Origin: Tetradesmus obliquus
Taxonomy: Eukaryota; Chlorophyta; Chlorophyceae; Sphaeropleales; Scenedesmaceae
NCBI GenBank assembly: GCA_030272155.1
Contig: CP126197.1
Coordinates: 5,510,001-5,574,000 of the forward strand
Length of the DNA stretch: 64,000 nucleotides
Direction of reading: 5' to 3'
Shown: positions 1-13,000 of the stretch, piece by piece
Layout: the number at the start of each line of letters is the position of its first letter
Position numbering within the stretch: the stretch's first letter is position 1
The notes under the pieces: generated by a model
What the model was told of the DNA's origin: nothing
Seen by the model: the letters and a program-made list of their open reading frames with translations, nothing else
Databases searched by the model: none
Position numbers and translations under genes: made by a program

Positions 1-1061
1 ACTGCTCATGATCATTGTCTATCCTTGTTGCACCAATGCAAGATGGACCAGATTGTTTATACCAATAGAGATCATATCTTTATGTTGCTTCTTGCAGAGG
101 TGTGTGGGCATGCACAATGTCACAGTCGCAGGGACTACCCCATTTCGGCAGCAGCTTACAGTCAAATCGATCTAGTGCCACGTGGCTGGGTGGGTGGTGG
201 CCGGAGGCTTCATCCCGGGTTCTACCTGGGAGTGGCACGCATGTCAACAGGCACTGCATAGATGTGCGAATATCAGGTTTTTTGGTCAAGACAGTGTTAG
301 GGCACACCCTCACTTTTTCAAGGGGCATCGGGGATCCCAAGGCAGCGATCAGGTGTGTGTCTTGCACACATGCAAGGAAACGTCCGTCCGGGATACGGAG
401 TTGCAGATTGATTGCTCGATAAGGAGTCACAGATTGATTTGGCGTACAGTCCTACAGGCCCTGTATGTGTACTTGACATATGTCACTGACAGCGCTGTTA
501 GTGCTAGCAATGCTGTCACTTGATGCTGTGGGATTATGGTGAAATGATACGGCCTCAATAAGGCCCGTGAAACTCAGACAGCACTTTCTCATCACCAGTG
601 GTTGACCCCTTGGCAAGCCCTTGACATGCCACGGCCAGTCATGGCGGCAGACAACACCCCATTCTAGCAGCAGGTTTGGCAGCAGCTGCTGCCGATGGCG
701 GGAAACGGACACCCCGGAACACCCATACAGGGGGGCCCCAAACGTCTGGCCTACGACAGCTCCAAATCATAAATTAATATGCTCAGTCCAAAACAAAGTA
801 ATGCTTGATGGCAGTGAAAAGCAGCATACATAATGACCACAACAGGTTCGCAGCTTAAAACTTTGCTGCAGGCAGCCTTTTCACTGTTATCGTGAAGATT
901 CGCTCACCAGTGAGCGGCTATCATGATCGCTGCGTTGCGTCGCGCACATTTGTGCTTCGGTTCACTGAAGCGAACGCAGCTTTCGGACTTGCCTGATACG
1001 CTGCTGCTTTGCAACCGCAACTCCTTGTGCCAGCTTCGGATCGCCGTCATTGAAACATAAG
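1..1061. other. Left-edge region without a recognisable gene
   Basis: No frame here gives a protein-like product. The open frames on both strands are short and overlap each other, and I see no splice-joined chain, tRNA or long repeat. The last 150 bases presumably hold the promoter and 5' UTR of the first paralogue, whose first ATG is at 1062. A frame opens slightly earlier, but only from a TTG. Confidence 0.5.
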
Positions 1062-3645
1062 ATGTTACGTAGGTACACGGACGAACAGATATTCAAGCTG
1101 ATCGACGCACTAAGCGCAAGTCTGGGCCTGCAAGGCCTGGCCCGCCTCGCAGCAAGCAGCAAGAGCCTACGCGACGATTGCTTCAAGCTCGTTCAACGAG
1201 ATGCTGTCAACCTGCTACAACAGACGTTGACTGCAGCTGGTGGCCTCCAGCAGCACCTGCAAGCAGTTGCCTGGCTACTGAAGCACACACCTGCCACCAG
1301 CCCAGAAGCAGCAACAGCAGCAGCAAAAGCAGCAGTGGCAGCAGCAGCAGCAGCAGCAACCGCAGCAACCGCAGCAGCCTCTCACGCCAAAGATAATGCA
1401 GCAAAAAACATATTGATGCAGCTTGGTACCAGGTCAGGGCAACCAATATGTGTACATTTTTGGATAACTCTCCTGCCGTCTTTGCAGCAGCTGAAACGTC
1501 CCAGCAGCACGTGTTTGCTCAATTGAAGAGCTTGCATGCCCTGGAAGCAGCAGCAGATGCAGCATCAGAAGCAGATGCAGCATCAGCAGCAGCAGCATCT
1601 AAAGCAGAAGCAGCGCACGCAGCAGCAGCCGCAGCAGCAGCAGAAGCGGAAGCAGCAACAGCAGCAGCGGACGCAGTAGAAGCAGAAACGACCAGAGAAA
1701 TCAAAGGCTTACTGGCTGCCCTGCCAGTGGAGGCCCTGCTGCAGCTGCCAGCACTGCCCCTGGCCTGGGCAAAGCGGCTGCTGGCGGCCGGCGTGCGCAT
1801 CACCTGGGCACAGCTGCTGGAGGCAGCACGCAGCAACGTGCTGGGAGTGGAGGTGTGGGTGCTGGCGCTGGACGGATTGGGCATCCAAACAGGCATTCCC
1901 CCAGCCGCGTTTGCAATGGTTCGTGGCGAGGACTGGGTGAGTGTGCGCTGCACATGCTCTTCTGCGAGGTGCACCCAGTCGCGCCAGCAATCCCATAATT
2001 GCCACAGTATGACAGCTTACTAGCAGCTATGTTATTTTATGTTGCAAGAACAGCAACTGTGCTGCATATGCTGTGGTCGCTCGTCCAGCAGGCGCTGACA
2101 GCGCTCGCATGATATGCGGTATGTGTAAAATGTGCGAGTCTCCCGAGAGGTTGCAGCACCGTGATGTGTGCCTGGTCAGGTCGCTGCACCACAGCAACTG
2201 TCGCACAGGCACATGCAACCGCACAGCTCTGCAAAGCATGGCTACTGTGTGCCTGGAGGCAGAGCCTTCATGCATCGCTCACAAGATGTGCTTTGTGGTG
2301 GGTGTCCTGGTTGCTGATGCAGCTGGCCCTGGCAGGAGCGGATGTGCTGGGCCTGCTGCAGCTGGGCCTGAATTGCACTATAAACAGCAAGGACCTGGGA
2401 GGCGCAGTAAGCAGGGCGGCATCCGCAACAAGTGAGGCAGTGGCCCGGCTGCCTGCAAGGCTGGAGCCAGCTGTTGCGCGCAGCCTCATCACCACAGCAG
2501 CGCTGCGCCGGCACCCTGCAGTGTCAGCCCTGGCCGGTTGCGCAGCTGTCCAAGAGCATGTGTACGGCCCCACCCTGGCAGCTGTGCTCACGCACATGGT
2601 TGGGGCGTTTAATGGTGTGGAAAGGCTGTTTGATACGCCAGGCCGCCTGCAGCTGACCAGCGATGATGTTGCAAAGCTGCTGCTGGCAGCAGCGCGGTAC
2701 AACGATTGGGGCTATTTGGCAGAGTGGCTATCTGAGTTGGAAGCAGCACAGCTGCTGACCAAGGCTGATGTCACTTCCATGCTGTTTGCGCCTGAGTTCG
2801 CTGCATGCCGTGGTGGGTGCGGGCTGCTGCCTGAGCGGTCCCGCTGGCGTGTACTGCAGCTGCCTGCAGCACAGCAGTTGGACGCAGCTGAGGTGCAGCA
2901 GCTGCTGGAGTCGGCGCTGCGGCAGAGCTGCAAGACATGCATAGACGCAGGTGTAGGTGGTCTGTGCGTGCTGCCGGCAGCGCTGGAGCTCAGCCCTGAT
3001 GCTGTGGCTGCTCTAATCCGTGCAGCTGCCGAAAGGCAGCAGCTGGGTGAGGTTGCGCTGTTGTTTCAGCTGCCAGCAGCGCAGCAGCTGAGCAGCATAT
3101 GCCTACAGCTACTGCAGGCTGCAGTTCAGGCTGGATATAGCAACAGCGAATTCTGCAGAATTGTCAGCCTACCTGCAGCGCAGTTCTTCGACAGCAGTGA
3201 TGTTGCAGGCCTGTTGCGGGCTTGCTTAGCAGCTGGGCCAGCCTCCCAGGACGTGAACTGGTACCAGCTGCAGCTCGATATGAGGCGCACGCATTGTGCG
3301 CGGGTGGAGGCGCTGTGCAAGCTGCCAGGGGCGCAGCACATCCGCAGTGACGACATGGCAGCGCTGCTGCAGGCCGCAGTGCCACGCGACTTGCAGAGGG
3401 ACAGCTCGAGGCATCAGTCAGAGATATGCACAGGTTACCTGTGCGCACTGCCATCGGCAATGCAGCTGAGCCGTGATGCTGTGCAGTGCCTGATCGATGC
3501 ATCTGCAGCACAGCACGCCCAAAGCCCTTCGCCTGCATACTACAATGTTGCGAGGAGCTTGCGTGACCTTTTGCGGAGGATCATGCGAGCTGGGACAGCA
3601 GCGGCAGCCGATGAGCTCAGGCGCAGGTTCTTGGGGTTGGTGTGA
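1062..3645 (+). CDS. Paralogue A: F-box-like / LPAAQ-repeat protein, unrecognised family
   Basis: First of three tandem paralogues. The exon model is 1062-1425, 1488-1936 and 2323-3645 (711 aa). The donors at 1426 (GTACC) and 1937 (GTGAGT) match the acceptors in phase, and the second junction is shared by all three copies. The N-terminus has a Leu-rich block with the core GLQGLARLAASSKSLR, which resembles the first helices of an F-box; that is inference. An Ala/Glu/Lys-rich low-complexity linker follows, then a conserved block (LPALPLAWAKRLL, GVRITWAQLLEAA) ending in RGEDW at the splice site. Exon 3 carries about eight degenerate repeats of 35-45 residues with the core LPxAQxLS...V..LL.AA, probably helical hairpins. 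There is no signal peptide or membrane segment. The N-terminal intron of 62 nt is the least certain part. If the F-box reading is right, a substrate adaptor of an SCF ubiquitin ligase is the obvious role, but nothing in the sequence proves it. Confidence 0.72.
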
Positions 3646-6433
3646 TGGCTAGGGTGGTTAGGAGGTGCTGCTGAGGTGGTCTTGATAGCCTCAGCAGGTG
3701 CTTGTCCAGCAGCGATGGCGTCAGCGCAGCAGTTGGTGTCGCTGGTGTGTCTTCTGCCTGGTGCAGTCACAGTGCAGCAGCGCTCATGCAGCCAGTGGCA
3801 CTGTCTCCTCTGTTGTGCAGCTTGCGCAGCAGCATTGCTGGCTGTTTGTGCTCGCTTTGCAGTGGATCTTGGTGTCTGCAGCACACACTGCATGAGCAGC
3901 AGCAGCAGCACAAGACGGGTTCCGGCAAGCTAGCAGCCGTGTAAGCAGGCCCTGCTGCTGTGATGCCGGCATGTCAGGGGGCGGCGGCAGCAGGTGTAGC
4001 GGCAGATCCGTTAAGCAACTGTGCATGGTTGCCAGGCAGCAGCCCTCCTTCAAGTGATGTTGTCGACGTGTTGCCAGGTGTTGCCTGTGATGCTGCTCTG
4101 TGGCGGTTTGGGTGGTTTTGTGTGAATATGCTGTCATACTGCAGTTGAATTGCCTCACGTTGAACTGCAGCAGCAGGCATGGTTTCAAGAGGTCAGCAGC
4201 AGCAAAGCACCCTTTGATGGGGGTTGTTTGAAAGTGCTGTGAACTCCTGGACAGCAGCAAGGCTGGTTTGTCATTGCAACAGGGTGCCATACAGGCAGCG
4301 TGATGCTGCTGGGACATACTGCCAGCCACAGCTGCGGCGGGTGTTCATGCCGTGCAAGGCTGGTGCGGTCAGGGGCGGCCACATGTGCTGAGGCGTGTTG
4401 CGTGTCTAACTTATGGCGGCTAAGTCTCTATTATCACCGTGATTGTGCGGGAGCTGTGGCCTCAAGCAACAGCAGAAGCGTAACAGGGGAAATGCAAGAT
4501 TGTTGCCTATTGCAGTATTGCTGGCATGTACAGTGTATTTCAGCATTGACGACGAGTTGCAGCAAGCGCATCAGCATGATTGTGTGGGCGCACTTTGTAT
4601 TATGGATGTAGCATAAGTGCACAGTGCACAGGCATTACCCCAGCACGGTTGCCCTATCGCCTTATATGCTTGCCGTGCATCCCAGTGTGGGTGTTTTGCG
4701 ATTGAGCCAACTTCAATCGCCTTGCCCCAGTTTGCACTGCACATTCACTGACAGTGCAAGGCTTTTCATACAGCACCAGCTGTTGCGCTATACCTCCTAT
4801 CTAATGATGTGTGTGCATAGGCACTTGCTTCCCTTTCAGCTGTTATCAGTGTACTTTTGTTCTGTTTCAGCAGGCTGTTGTGTGATAGGCAAGCATCGCA
4901 GCAGGACAATTCATGCCCATCCCTGGCGAGACTGATGCTCTGCTGCATGCGTGATGCAGGTGACGAGTGTACAATACCCCTGGAGCTGCTTTCAGCTTGA
5001 CCTGACACGGCATTGCACAGGCAATGGTTATAGAACAGCACGCAGCATGCTTCTCTTGTTGGCCCCTTCGTGTGCCCCTTTTGTGCACTTTTTGAGGCAA
5101 TCAAGGTCATGACGGCTTCAGTGCATGCTTGATGCACGCTGCAGGAGCATGCATCAAGCACTGCATGGCGTGTTTAATCCTCTGGCAAGACATGCATGGT
5201 CTGTGGTGAATGCCGCACACATGTTTTGGCGGTACAGCAGTTGCTGCATTTGATTCTTCGCCTGAGGCACGAAGGCTGCATTATTTTGGCGGGGAGAGCG
5301 GTATCTTGTGGCAGTGACAGAATTCGGTTTACAACACGCTCACTACAGTACATGCAAACCATGATCCTTTTTTAGCCTGGCAAAGGCATGCTGCTGCCAT
5401 GGTGACCACCTGGTGTATGTTGTCTTGTCTGTGTTGTCATGCATAGAGGAGGAACTTGTACAGCACATGCACATTCGCTCCACCAGAAAATTGGATCCTT
5501 GCGCATCAGTGCTGAATCCTTCTGTTCATCAGTGCATGCATGGCTGTTTCCTTGCATACTGACGCACTGTCCATCCACACATCTGGCACTTGTCAGCAAG
5601 ATCTGCGGACCCTCTCCTCATACGGCATGCTATTCTCATCATTGCAGTTTTGCATCGTCACACTGGAGCAGCGCCGATTCTGTTGCATGCTTTGCTGAGC
5701 GGTCCAAAGCTGCACCATCGACGCAGAGGCCACTGTTTGGCATGTTCTGCCAGTGGTGCTAGCATGTTGCTTGCTTTGCACCCAACAGGCTGTGCCTCAG
5801 CATTTGTCTTGCATGTGACGCACTACATGCTGTTCAGTTCTGATGTCTACTTCTGTCAGTCCTGCTGTAGTCCCCAGACGCACTGTGTCTTGGCAAGCGT
5901 CCGTAGTCACATAGTTCTTCTTGTCAATGGCGGAAGCCATCAAGTCCTGCAGGTGTCACATGCAGAGATCATCTCAATCCATCCATTGAACTAGTTTGTT
6001 TGATCTTTCAGTTGCTTCTTCTTTTGGATGTTAGGGTGAGCAGTACAGTGTGTAGCCTGCAACACTGCAACTCTCCACACAGGTGATGCTGGCAGCAGCA
6101 GCACGGCAAATGGCGGGAAAGCGACAAGCTCGACCAGCACCTAGCACTGGCGACGTGCTTGCTTTACTTAAAGCTGCATTTTAATTGAAGAATACCTGAT
6201 TACTTATCGTGGTGCAAGTCAAAAGGGGCCTACGAAACAACAGCTGTGTATCAGCCCCGTGTCATCACCTTCTGGAATAAAAGCTGTCACCGGATCATCA
6301 TAATACTGATTGATTCGCCGTTTCTCGGACCAGGACATGCGCGCTGCGGTGAACTGGAGCAATGGCAAAAACAAATCAACCTGCGTGAAACAGTGCTGCT
6401 TTGCAAGCACCTCGTAATCAAGCGTTTTAAACG
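3646..6433. other. Intergenic spacer between paralogues A and B, part of the duplicated unit
   Basis: No gene is supported. The spacer is collinear with the B-C spacer. The blocks near 4618-4700 and 4855-5010 match those near 9618-9690 and 9850-9985 with scattered changes, so the duplication unit includes flanking DNA as well as the gene. The open frames here are Cys/Gln/Ser-rich products of CAG/CTG-rich DNA. Confidence 0.6.
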
Positions 6434-8567
6434 ATGCTGATGCCCACTCACGACAGCTTGACTGACGTGATCAATGTACTTAGTGAACGTCTGGGCCTGC
6501 AAGGCCTGGCTTGCCTGGCAACAAGCAGCAAGGCCTTCCGCAAGAAGTGCCATGCAGTCGCTCAGCAAGATGCCCGCATCCTGCTGAAGCAAACGTTGCT
6601 TACAGCTGGTGGCCTCCAGCAGCAGCTGCTGCCAGCAGTTGCCTGGCTACTGAAGCAGGTTGACCCAGCAGCAGCAGGAGTGGCAGACATGCTTGGCCCT
6701 CTGCCAGCAGAGGCCCTGATTCAGCTGCCAGCACTGCCCCTGGCCTGGGCAAAGAGGCTGCTGACAGCTGGCGTGCGCATCAGCTGGGCAGAGCTGCTGG
6801 AGGCAGCAGACAGCCAGGTGCTGGGGCTGGAGGTGTGGCTGCAGGCACTGGACGAGCTGGGCATCGCTACAGACATCCCAGCCGCCGCATTTATGCTGAG
6901 CCGCGGCGAGAACTGGGTGAGTAAGCAGCCCATTTCGAGCTTTTATTACCAAGCCTGGATGTGCCTGCGATTCTTTGTATGCAGCAAGTCAGTTTTAATG
7001 CAGCTATGCGCAATAGTGCATCCTGGCAACTGTCGCAGCTCCGCATAATATCAAACAATAATAGCCCACTGCTGTTCTTGGGTATACTGGCCAGCAAGAC
7101 TACTCATTTGGGCAGGTTCTAGTACAGTGTGCTGGGAAGCTGCACCCCACAGAATAACCGCTGTGCACACGCACATCAGGACACCCTGCTCTGCACTTAC
7201 CTCGTGCACTCAATCGCTGCATCTTGGCAATAGTACTGATCGCGTTTGATGTGTTTTGCCTCTGTGGTGGCGTACGTTGCTTGCTGGTGCAGCTGCCGCT
7301 AGCAGGGCCTGATTTGTTGGGCCTCCTTCAGCTGGGCCTCAACTGCACTGGCGGCAAAGCCTGCTACCTGCAAAGTACACCAACAGCGGCAGAACAGGCA
7401 ACTGACCATGCAGTCAAACAGCTGCCCCCAGTGCTGGAGCCCGCCGTGGCGCGCAGGCTCATCACCACAGCAGCGCAGCGCCGGCATCGGGGTGCAGTAT
7501 ACGCACTGGCCTGCTGCCCAGCCATCCGTCAGCATGTGGATGGACCCACGCTCACCTGCGTGTTCAAGCATGTGACTGGAGGCAATGGTGTTAGAGTGAC
7601 ACTACATACACTACATACGCCAGCTGCAGCGCAGCTGCCCAGCGATGCTGCTGCGCAATTGCTGCTGCTGGCAGCTGTGCAGCGTGGTTGGTACCGGGAT
7701 GCCGTGACTGCCGGGCTGTGCAAGCGGCCGGCAGCGCAGCCACTGACCAAGGCTGAGGCGACATCTGTCACGCTGTGTGCGCCCGCACCCCGTGCATACC
7801 ATTGTACGATTCGCCGGCGTTTACCTCCTGCAGCGCAGCAGCTGTCTGCAGCTGAGCTGGAGCAGCTGCTGGTGACAGCACTGCAGCAGAAATGCGATGA
7901 CGGGTGTCTACCCTACACTGTGGACGAGGCGTGCAAGCTTCCCGCAGCCCAAGAGCTCAGCCCTGCTGTAGTAGCTGCCCTGCTCTGTGCAGCTGCAGAA
8001 GGGAGGAGCGACTGCATCGCGCCGCTGTGCAGGCTGCCAGCAGCACAGCAGCTCAGCTCAGGTGACATACCATGCATGCAGCTGCTGCAGGCTGCTATGC
8101 AGCAGAGCACATTTTGCAGTTTGCCGCCTGCCTGCAGCGACGCCACCTTTGCAGTTTGCAGCTTACCTGCAGCACAGACCATCAACAGCAGCAACCTTGC
8201 AGTCCTGCTGCAGAAGGCCATTGTATCAGCCTCTGCCTGGGAAAAGGTGGAGGCGCTGTGCAAGCTGGCAGGCGCGCAGCAGATCAGCCGTGGCGACATG
8301 GCATCTCTGCTGCAGGCAGCAGTGGAGCGCGACTGCGGGCTGTTGACAGGCTTTAACATTACGTGCACGGCTGCGCTTTGCACGCTGCCAGCAGCGTTGC
8401 AGCTGAGCCGTGATGCTGTGCAGCGCCTGATTGACACAGCTGCAGCGCGGTGCCAAGGCTCTCGGCATGCCGTCATTGAGCAGCGCTTGCGCGACCTGTT
8501 GCGCAAGATTGCACGAGCCGAGACAGCTGCGGCAGCTGAGTGGCTCAGGCAGATTTTCCAGCAGTGA
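6434..8567 (+). CDS. Paralogue B: F-box-like / LPAAQ-repeat protein
   Basis: This is the cleanest member of the family. Exons are 6434-6916 and 7293-8567, in phase 0, giving 585 aa. The start is the ATG at 6434; a second in-frame ATG lies two codons on. The N-terminal block reads GLQGLACLATSSKAFR, equivalent to the F-box-like helices of copies A and C, but the Ala-rich linker of the other copies is almost absent. Exon 1 ends in RGENW directly before GTGAGT. Exon 2 opens with a conserved block (LAGPDLLGLLQLGLNC) and continues with repeats such as CKLPAAQELSPAVVAALL and CKLAGAQQISRGDMASLLQ, ending with LRDLLRKIARAE close to the stop. The Cys or Leu before each LP is recurrent, suggesting one solenoid-like repeat domain of about 400 residues. 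I do not recognise a named family. Confidence 0.75.
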
Positions 8568-10673
8568 TGGCTTCAGTTTAGTTTATGATGGCTTTATCAT
8601 TGTGTGTGACCTCCAGCTGCTGGGTGCTGTTACAGCGCAGCAGCGCTGAGTAACCAGTGGCACCGTGTCCTGCTAGGCGCAGCCTGCAGTGCAGTGACAT
8701 TGTGGGCAGCTCGTGCTTGTTTGGTGGTGGGTCTTACAGTGTGCAGTCCATACAGCGTGAGCAGCAGCATCAGCAGAAATGTAGTATGTGGTTGCAGCAA
8801 GCCAGCAGCTGTGTGAGCAGCGGCGCTGCTATGCTGCCAGCGTGTCATGGCGCAGCAGCAGCAGCACCACCATGCCTGGCAGCAAGTTTGCCAGCCAGCA
8901 GTTGCGCATGCTTGTTGGGATGCAGCCTGCTGCAGTTAGTTGGCTTGATGCCTGGAGCAGGCGGCAGCGCTTGCTGCTGGTCCTTGGCACTCGCAGTTGT
9001 CATGCGGTTGCTGCTGCTGTTGTTGGAATCCATGATGTAGGCGTGCGGCAGCAGCGGCAGCAGAAACAGCATCAGCAGCGCACACTTTGCTGGCAGGTGT
9101 CACGACTTTGGGGCAGCAGCAATGGCTGTTTTGCTGCTTGATTTGTTGAGCCCCAGAGGCAGCTTGCTGTCACTGGGACGTGCTGCCAGCCGTAGCTGAA
9201 ACAGGGGTGGCATGCTGTGTCATGCATCATGATGCCAGGCAGTGTGCAAGTTATGAGAGGGTGGTGCTTTGATGAGCAGCCACGGGTGCTGAGGCGTCTT
9301 TGATATTCACCGCAAGCACTTCAAATCGGCGGTTGGAGAGTGAATATTCTTGTGAGGGGGCCGTCAAGCAATAGCAGCAGCCAGACCGTCCCCGGGGGCA
9401 ATGTTGGGTTGTTGCTTATTGCAGCATTGCTGACATGTACAACATACACACGCATCGATGGTGAGCTGCACCAAACACATCAGCATGATTGTGAGGGCAA
9501 ACGCACAAGTGTATACTAGCATAGCCACACACTGCAGTGCACTGGTTGAGCATTGTCATTGACTTGGAGCTTTGGCGGGACACTGCTGATGTTTTGCTGC
9601 TGTGGATGGTGTAGCACAACATGCACAGTGCACAGCCAGTACCCCAGCACGGTCCCTGTAGCAGTATCCTGCCGTCAATTTGACTGCGGGGCGTTTTGCA
9701 ACTCCAACCACCCTCGCCCAGTTTGCAATGCACATGCATGGGCAATGCAAGGCTTCTCTTTCAGCACCAGCTGCCGCACCGGACCTCATGCATAAATTGT
9801 GTATGCACATGCATTTGCTCCCCTCAGCTGTTTTGGATGTTCTGGTGTTCTGTTTCAGCAGGCTGTGGTGTGACAGGCAAGCCCAGCAGCAGGACAGTCT
9901 ATGCCCATCTGGCGAGATTGAGCGTCTTGTGCAGGCACAGCGCAGGTGACTGGTGTACAATTCACCTGCAGCTGCCTTTTCCCCTTGACCTGGCAGGGTC
10001 GGCACTTGGAAATGGTTGCAGTACAGCATGCAGCATACACTTGTTGGCCCTTGATGGGGCCTCTTTATTTGGCATTTATGGGGCCGCGGACATCTGCATG
10101 CCTTGCTGTGGTGATGCTGTAGATGCAGCTGATGAAGTTTGGTGCGAAGTCAGGGGCGAGCTAGCCCTCCTACATCATGTTGTATGATACTTTGCCAGCA
10201 GGACCTGCCACACTCGTTTCCCGAGGCTTTATGCTCATAGACATGCGGTTTTGTGTTCCCCGACTGCACTCAGCTGTATATGGATCAACTTATTGCACTG
10301 ATGCATGCTTCCCTGTGCGGGCCACAGCACACCACCTACGCAGAAGCAGATGTTATTCACCTGGTGGTAGTGAATGCATTGATGCTCAAAGCAGCAGGCC
10401 GCGCTTGCAGCCTGTCATGCCGGTGTGCTCAGTATGCTCTAAAGAGTTTCACCAGATATACAAGTCCCGCCTGGCGTAATCCCGAATGGTTGAAAACCTT
10501 GGCCACTGCTGTTACATTCTGGTCTGATTCCGACCCACCACTTGCTTTTGCCTCGGACCTGCTTACACATACTCAAATCACATTTTGAAATTTATTTCAT
10601 GGGTACACCTTAAAGATCGGTGCTGCTGTGCCAAAGCGACTTTTTGTGCGGTTCCTCATTGCAGTTCTACACA
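8568..10673. other. Intergenic spacer between paralogues B and C
   Basis: No gene is supported. Stretches near 8640, 9620 and 9850-9985 are diverged copies of the A-B spacer, as expected of a tandem segmental duplication. The CAG/CTG-rich parts produce open frames on both strands that are not protein-like. Confidence 0.6.
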
Positions 10674-10916
10674 ATGCCGATGCCCAGGCACTCGCAGCAA
10701 GACTTGCTTGAACTCGCAGACACACTCAGTACAAGATTAGGCCTGCACGGCCTGGCCCGCCTGGCAGCAAGCAGCAAGAGCCTTCGCAGTGCGTGCCTCG
10801 ACGTCGCTCAGCGAAATGCCCCTACCCTTTTACAGCAAACGTTGAGTGCAGCTGGTCCCCAGCAGCAGCACCTGCCAGCGGTGGCGTGGCTAATAAATCA
10901 CACACCTGCCAATGAC

Positions 10917-10957
<41 letters not shown>

Positions 10958-13000
10958 CCCAGCAGCAGCAGCAGCAGACCCAGCAGCAGCAGCAGCAGCA
11001 GCAGCAGCCCCAAAAGTGGCAGTGGTAGACATCCTAGCGCTGCTGCCAGCCGAGGCCCTGGTTCACCTGCCAACAGTGCCGCTCGCCTGGGCAAAGAAGC
11101 TGCTGCAAGCTGGTGTGCGCGTCACCTGGGCACAACTGCGCGCTGCAGCTGACAGCAATGTGCTGGGGCTGGAGGTGTGGCTGCAGGCGCTGGACGAGCT
11201 GGGCATCCAAGCAGATATCCCAGCAGCAGCATTCACCATGGCGCGCGGCGAGAACTGGGTGAGTGAGCAGCTGCATATGTGCGTTGGAGTCCACGGATCG
11301 GCCTATGTTCCAGATCCCTCGTGGCAATCACAGCAAATGAATGTGTACAATTACAAGATGTGGGCTGCTTGATAGCGCAACTGCTTGGTGGCTGACAGCG
11401 GTAGCCTTTGCATTGTGGGTGTGCACTCACCAGGTCATTGTAACGGACACCACAATGCGTGTGGGCCTGGTTGTTGCACAACAGAGTATGATTGTGTGTG
11501 TACGCGTCAAGTTGCAGGGCTTTGCTGTTCAGACTTTATGCAACTGCCATGCGCATCAATCCAAGATTACAGTGTCCTAGCGGTAGACACTAAGATATGC
11601 GGGGTCCCGCCAACAAAGTTTGCCTCTGTGGTGGCCGCTGCTGCTTGTTGCTGCAGTGGCAGCCATCGCTTGCAGGAACAGATGTTTTAGGCCTCCTGCA
11701 GCTGGGCCTGAACTGCACAGCAGCCAGTGCAACAGCAGCACAAAAGGCAACACAGCATGCAGCTGGCTGGCTGCCAGCAGTGCTGCAGCCGGATGTGGCT
11801 CGCAGGCTCATCACCACAGCAGCAGCCCGCCAGCATCCTGCACTGTCAGTGCTCGCCTATCGCGCAGAGATCCTTGACCATGTGGATGGCTCCACCCTGG
11901 CAAACGTGCTCAGGCATTTGGCTGGAGCTCCAGCGCACGGAGAGTTGTTGCAGCTGCTCAGGACGCCAGATGCAGCACAGCTTGACAGCAAGCTTGTTAT
12001 GCAGCTGCTGCAGCCAGCTGTGCAGCAAGGCGATGCCCTCATGACAGATAGGCTGTGCAAGCTGCCGGCAGCGCAGCTGCTGACCACAGCTGAAGTTGCA
12101 TCACTGCTGCCACCTGCACCCGGTGCGTGCGTCTGTGGATGCGGGCCGCGGTCTGGCCCCGCCCGGTGGCCTGTGCTCCAGCTCCCTGTAGCACAGCAGC
12201 TCTGCGTAGCTGAGGTGGAGCAGCTGCTGGCGACAGCCCTGCAGCACAGTTTGTCGCGATTGCGCAGCCTACACTGTGGATGAGGTGTGCATGCTGCCTG
12301 CAGCCTGGCAGCTCAGCCCTGATGCAGTGGCTGCTCAGATGTGTGCAGCGGCAGAATTGCAGAGGCCCCGCTGCTTCGCACCTTTGTGTCAGCTACCAGC
12401 AGCGCAGCAACTCACCAGTCATAGCATACCACGCCTGCTGCAGGTTGCGGTGCAGCAATACTCCGTCGACGGCACGTGGGCAACCTGCAGTCTACCCGCA
12501 GCACAGTCAGTTGGCAGCAGCGACATTGTAGAACTGCTGGGGACGAGCCTGGCGGCCAAGTTGTCACGCTCAAGATCCGTCAGGACAATGGTGGCGGCGC
12601 TGTGCCAGCTGCCAGGCGCGCGGCAGATTACCAGGGCTGACTTGGCACTCTGCTGCCGGCAGCGGTGGACTATGACGGCAAATCCGGAGATGACTCGCAG
12701 GGAACGTGCACAGCTGCCCTGTGTGCGCTGCCAGCAGCAGTGCAGCTCAGCGGCGATGCTGTGCGGCGTTTGCTTGACGCAGCTGCAGCATGGCGAAGCT
12801 GTAAGCTGCCAAGGCTACCTGCGACGAATGAAACTCACTTGCGTAACCTTCTGCGCAGAATTTCAGATGCTCGGGTGGCTGTGGCAGCTATTGCACTCTA
12901 TGAGATAGCTGCGGCAGGTGGCGTGCTCAACCAGGGTAACCCTCCAAACTTTGAGGTGGCTGCGGCAGCTGAAAGGTTGGGGCGTGCGTTCCAGCACTGA
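10674..13000 (+). pseudogene. Paralogue C: frameshifted F-box-like / LPAAQ-repeat copy
   Basis: Exon 1 (10674-11258) is intact and includes the GLHGLARLAASSKSLR block, an Ala/Asp-Pro linker made of GCA repeats, and the RGENW splice boundary. Exon 2 starts at 11657 and follows paralogue B, but the frame breaks twice. Near 12240-12283 the copy is two bases shorter than B, and the frame runs into TGA at 12283 while the homologous frame continues from about 12276. Near 12645 one base is missing from the codons matching DMASLLQAA, and the homologous frame resumes from about 12665 and ends at 13000. The C-terminal repeats and LRNLLRRI motif are otherwise well preserved. Two sequencing errors or unusual introns could explain this, but a recently decaying copy is simplest. 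Confidence 0.65.
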
